Assembly (NCBI GenBank): GCA_017529175.1
Contig: JAFXNX010000286.1
Span: 1 to 12,060, forward strand
Length of the DNA stretch: 12,060 nt
From: Clostridia bacterium
GTDB lineage: Bacteria > Bacillota_A > Clostridia > Oscillospirales > CAG-272
Direction: 5' to 3'
The notes under the pieces were generated by a model, which had not been told where the DNA came from, made no database searches, and worked only from the letters and a program-made list of their open reading frames with translations. The translations under genes were made by a program, and so were the position numbers. Of the stretch, positions 11,552-12,060 are shown in pieces; position 1 is the first letter of the stretch; each line of letters starts with the position of its first letter.

Positions 11552-12060
11552 TTAGTTGTTCTTTTTTCTGTTTTTGAAATCGTCGTTGATCTTTTTACTC
11601 CAATCCGCCTGGATAGGTGCGCTTGCACGCATACAGCAAACTGTCTCCGCCACTGTATCATATAGGACAGCAGTTCCTTGCTTGTCTGCGTGATAATTTA
11701 CGGCACGGTCGGCGCCGATGCCGAAATGCTTTGCGGTCTCAACGGAATCAATATTGGCTCCGATGAAAAGGAACTCCCAGCCATACTTTTCCTTCTGGCG
11801 TTCGACCATCTTTTTGACTTCATCGCTCGAATACTTGTGGCTGGCGTTCTCCAGTCCGTCTGTAGTGATCACGAACATCGTATGTTCCGGCACGTCTTCG
11901 GGACGGGCGTACTTGTGAATGTTGCCGATGTGGTGGATCGCACCTCCGATAGCGTCTATCAGCGCCGTGCATCCTCTGACGAAATACTCTTTGTCAGTCA
12001 TCGGCTTGACGTCAGCGAGCTTAACTCTGTCGTGAATGACTTCGCTCACGTTATCGAAGA
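11552..12060 (-). CDS. von Willebrand factor A-domain protein, C-terminal part
   Basis: The frame is open to the window edge, so the start and the first metal-site motif (DxSxS) lie outside. About 169 residues are visible. MIDAS-type elements remain: VRGCTALIDAIGGAI with its conserved Thr, and MFVITTDGLENAS with the Asp of the last motif. The rest (EFLFIGANIDSVETAKHFGI, ADRAVNYHAD) fits stand-alone cytoplasmic VWA proteins with a Rossmann-like fold that bind Mg2+ and partner proteins. No membrane segment is visible. Their cellular role is not defined; they are common near stress or tellurium-resistance-type genes. The GTG at 12049 lies mid-domain and is not the start. It has its own terminator. 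Confidence 0.82.
   Translation of the reverse strand, partial: FDNVSEVIHDRVKLADVKPMTDKEYFVRGCTALIDAIGGAIHHIGNIHKYARPEDVPEHTMFVITTDGLENASHKYSSDEVKKMVERQKEKYGWEFLFIGANIDSVETAKHFGIGADRAVNYHADKQGTAVLYDTVAETVCCMRASAPIQADWSKKINDDFKNRKKNN

Overview
The window looks like chromosome from an uncultured, probably gut-dwelling member of the Clostridia. The grounds are strong AGGAGG-type ribosome sites, many UUCG or GNA-type hairpin terminators, a Gram-positive style LexA, a GH25 lysozyme-like lipoprotein, a C39-type peptidase with a bacterial Ig-like domain, and a predicted sialate O-acetylesterase. Most genes are moderately GC-rich. Two stretches are visibly more AT-rich (about 3836-5160 and about 10500-11600), which suggests different ancestry. 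No species can be assigned from sequence reading alone.

Layout. 1-733 (+) is the C-terminal ATPase half of an ABC exporter, cut by the window edge. It ends at a perfect 16-bp bidirectional terminator shared with the convergent esterase gene (831-1832, -), which lies behind an HD-GYP phosphodiesterase-like membrane protein (1893-3194, -). 3300-4275 carries no convincing protein gene but is full of structure: a bidirectional terminator, a composite repeat containing a tRNA-Ser 3' end, an array of small hairpins joined by TGATAT linkers that flip to ATATCA halfway, a terminator, and then a candidate small RNA (4016-4169) with its own promoter, a long rod-like fold and a UUCG terminator. An AT-rich gene for a DUF4429-like protein with a SHOCT tail follows (4276-5046, +). 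A complete tRNA-Ser(GGA) with promoter and terminator (5187-5277, -) closes this block.

5355-6413 (-) is a membrane-anchored Ig-like/C39-type peptidase. It is divergent from a two-gene operon (6553-8234, +) of a PflX-like radical SAM protein and a translationally coupled membrane/TPR-like protein. A 254-bp element with imperfect terminal inverted repeats (8256-8509) separates this operon from a convergent GH25 lipoprotein (8522-9610, -). 9735-10068 is another hairpin-rich, probably dispersed repeat with no gene.

The right end is a minus-strand regulatory operon: lexA (10770-11378), a 78-codon conserved-looking small gene, an 18-codon mini-ORF and a 121-codon unknown gene. It is driven by a clear promoter with a palindrome at its start point. 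Upstream, with its own terminator, lies the C-terminal part of a von Willebrand factor A-type protein (11552-12060).

The likeliest undescribed material is the 3415-5209 block: a small RNA with competing folds, the flipping hairpin array and a DUF4429/SHOCT gene, bracketed by inward-facing copies of the tRNA-Ser 3' end. The LexA mini-operon with its tiny coupled ORF is the second candidate.
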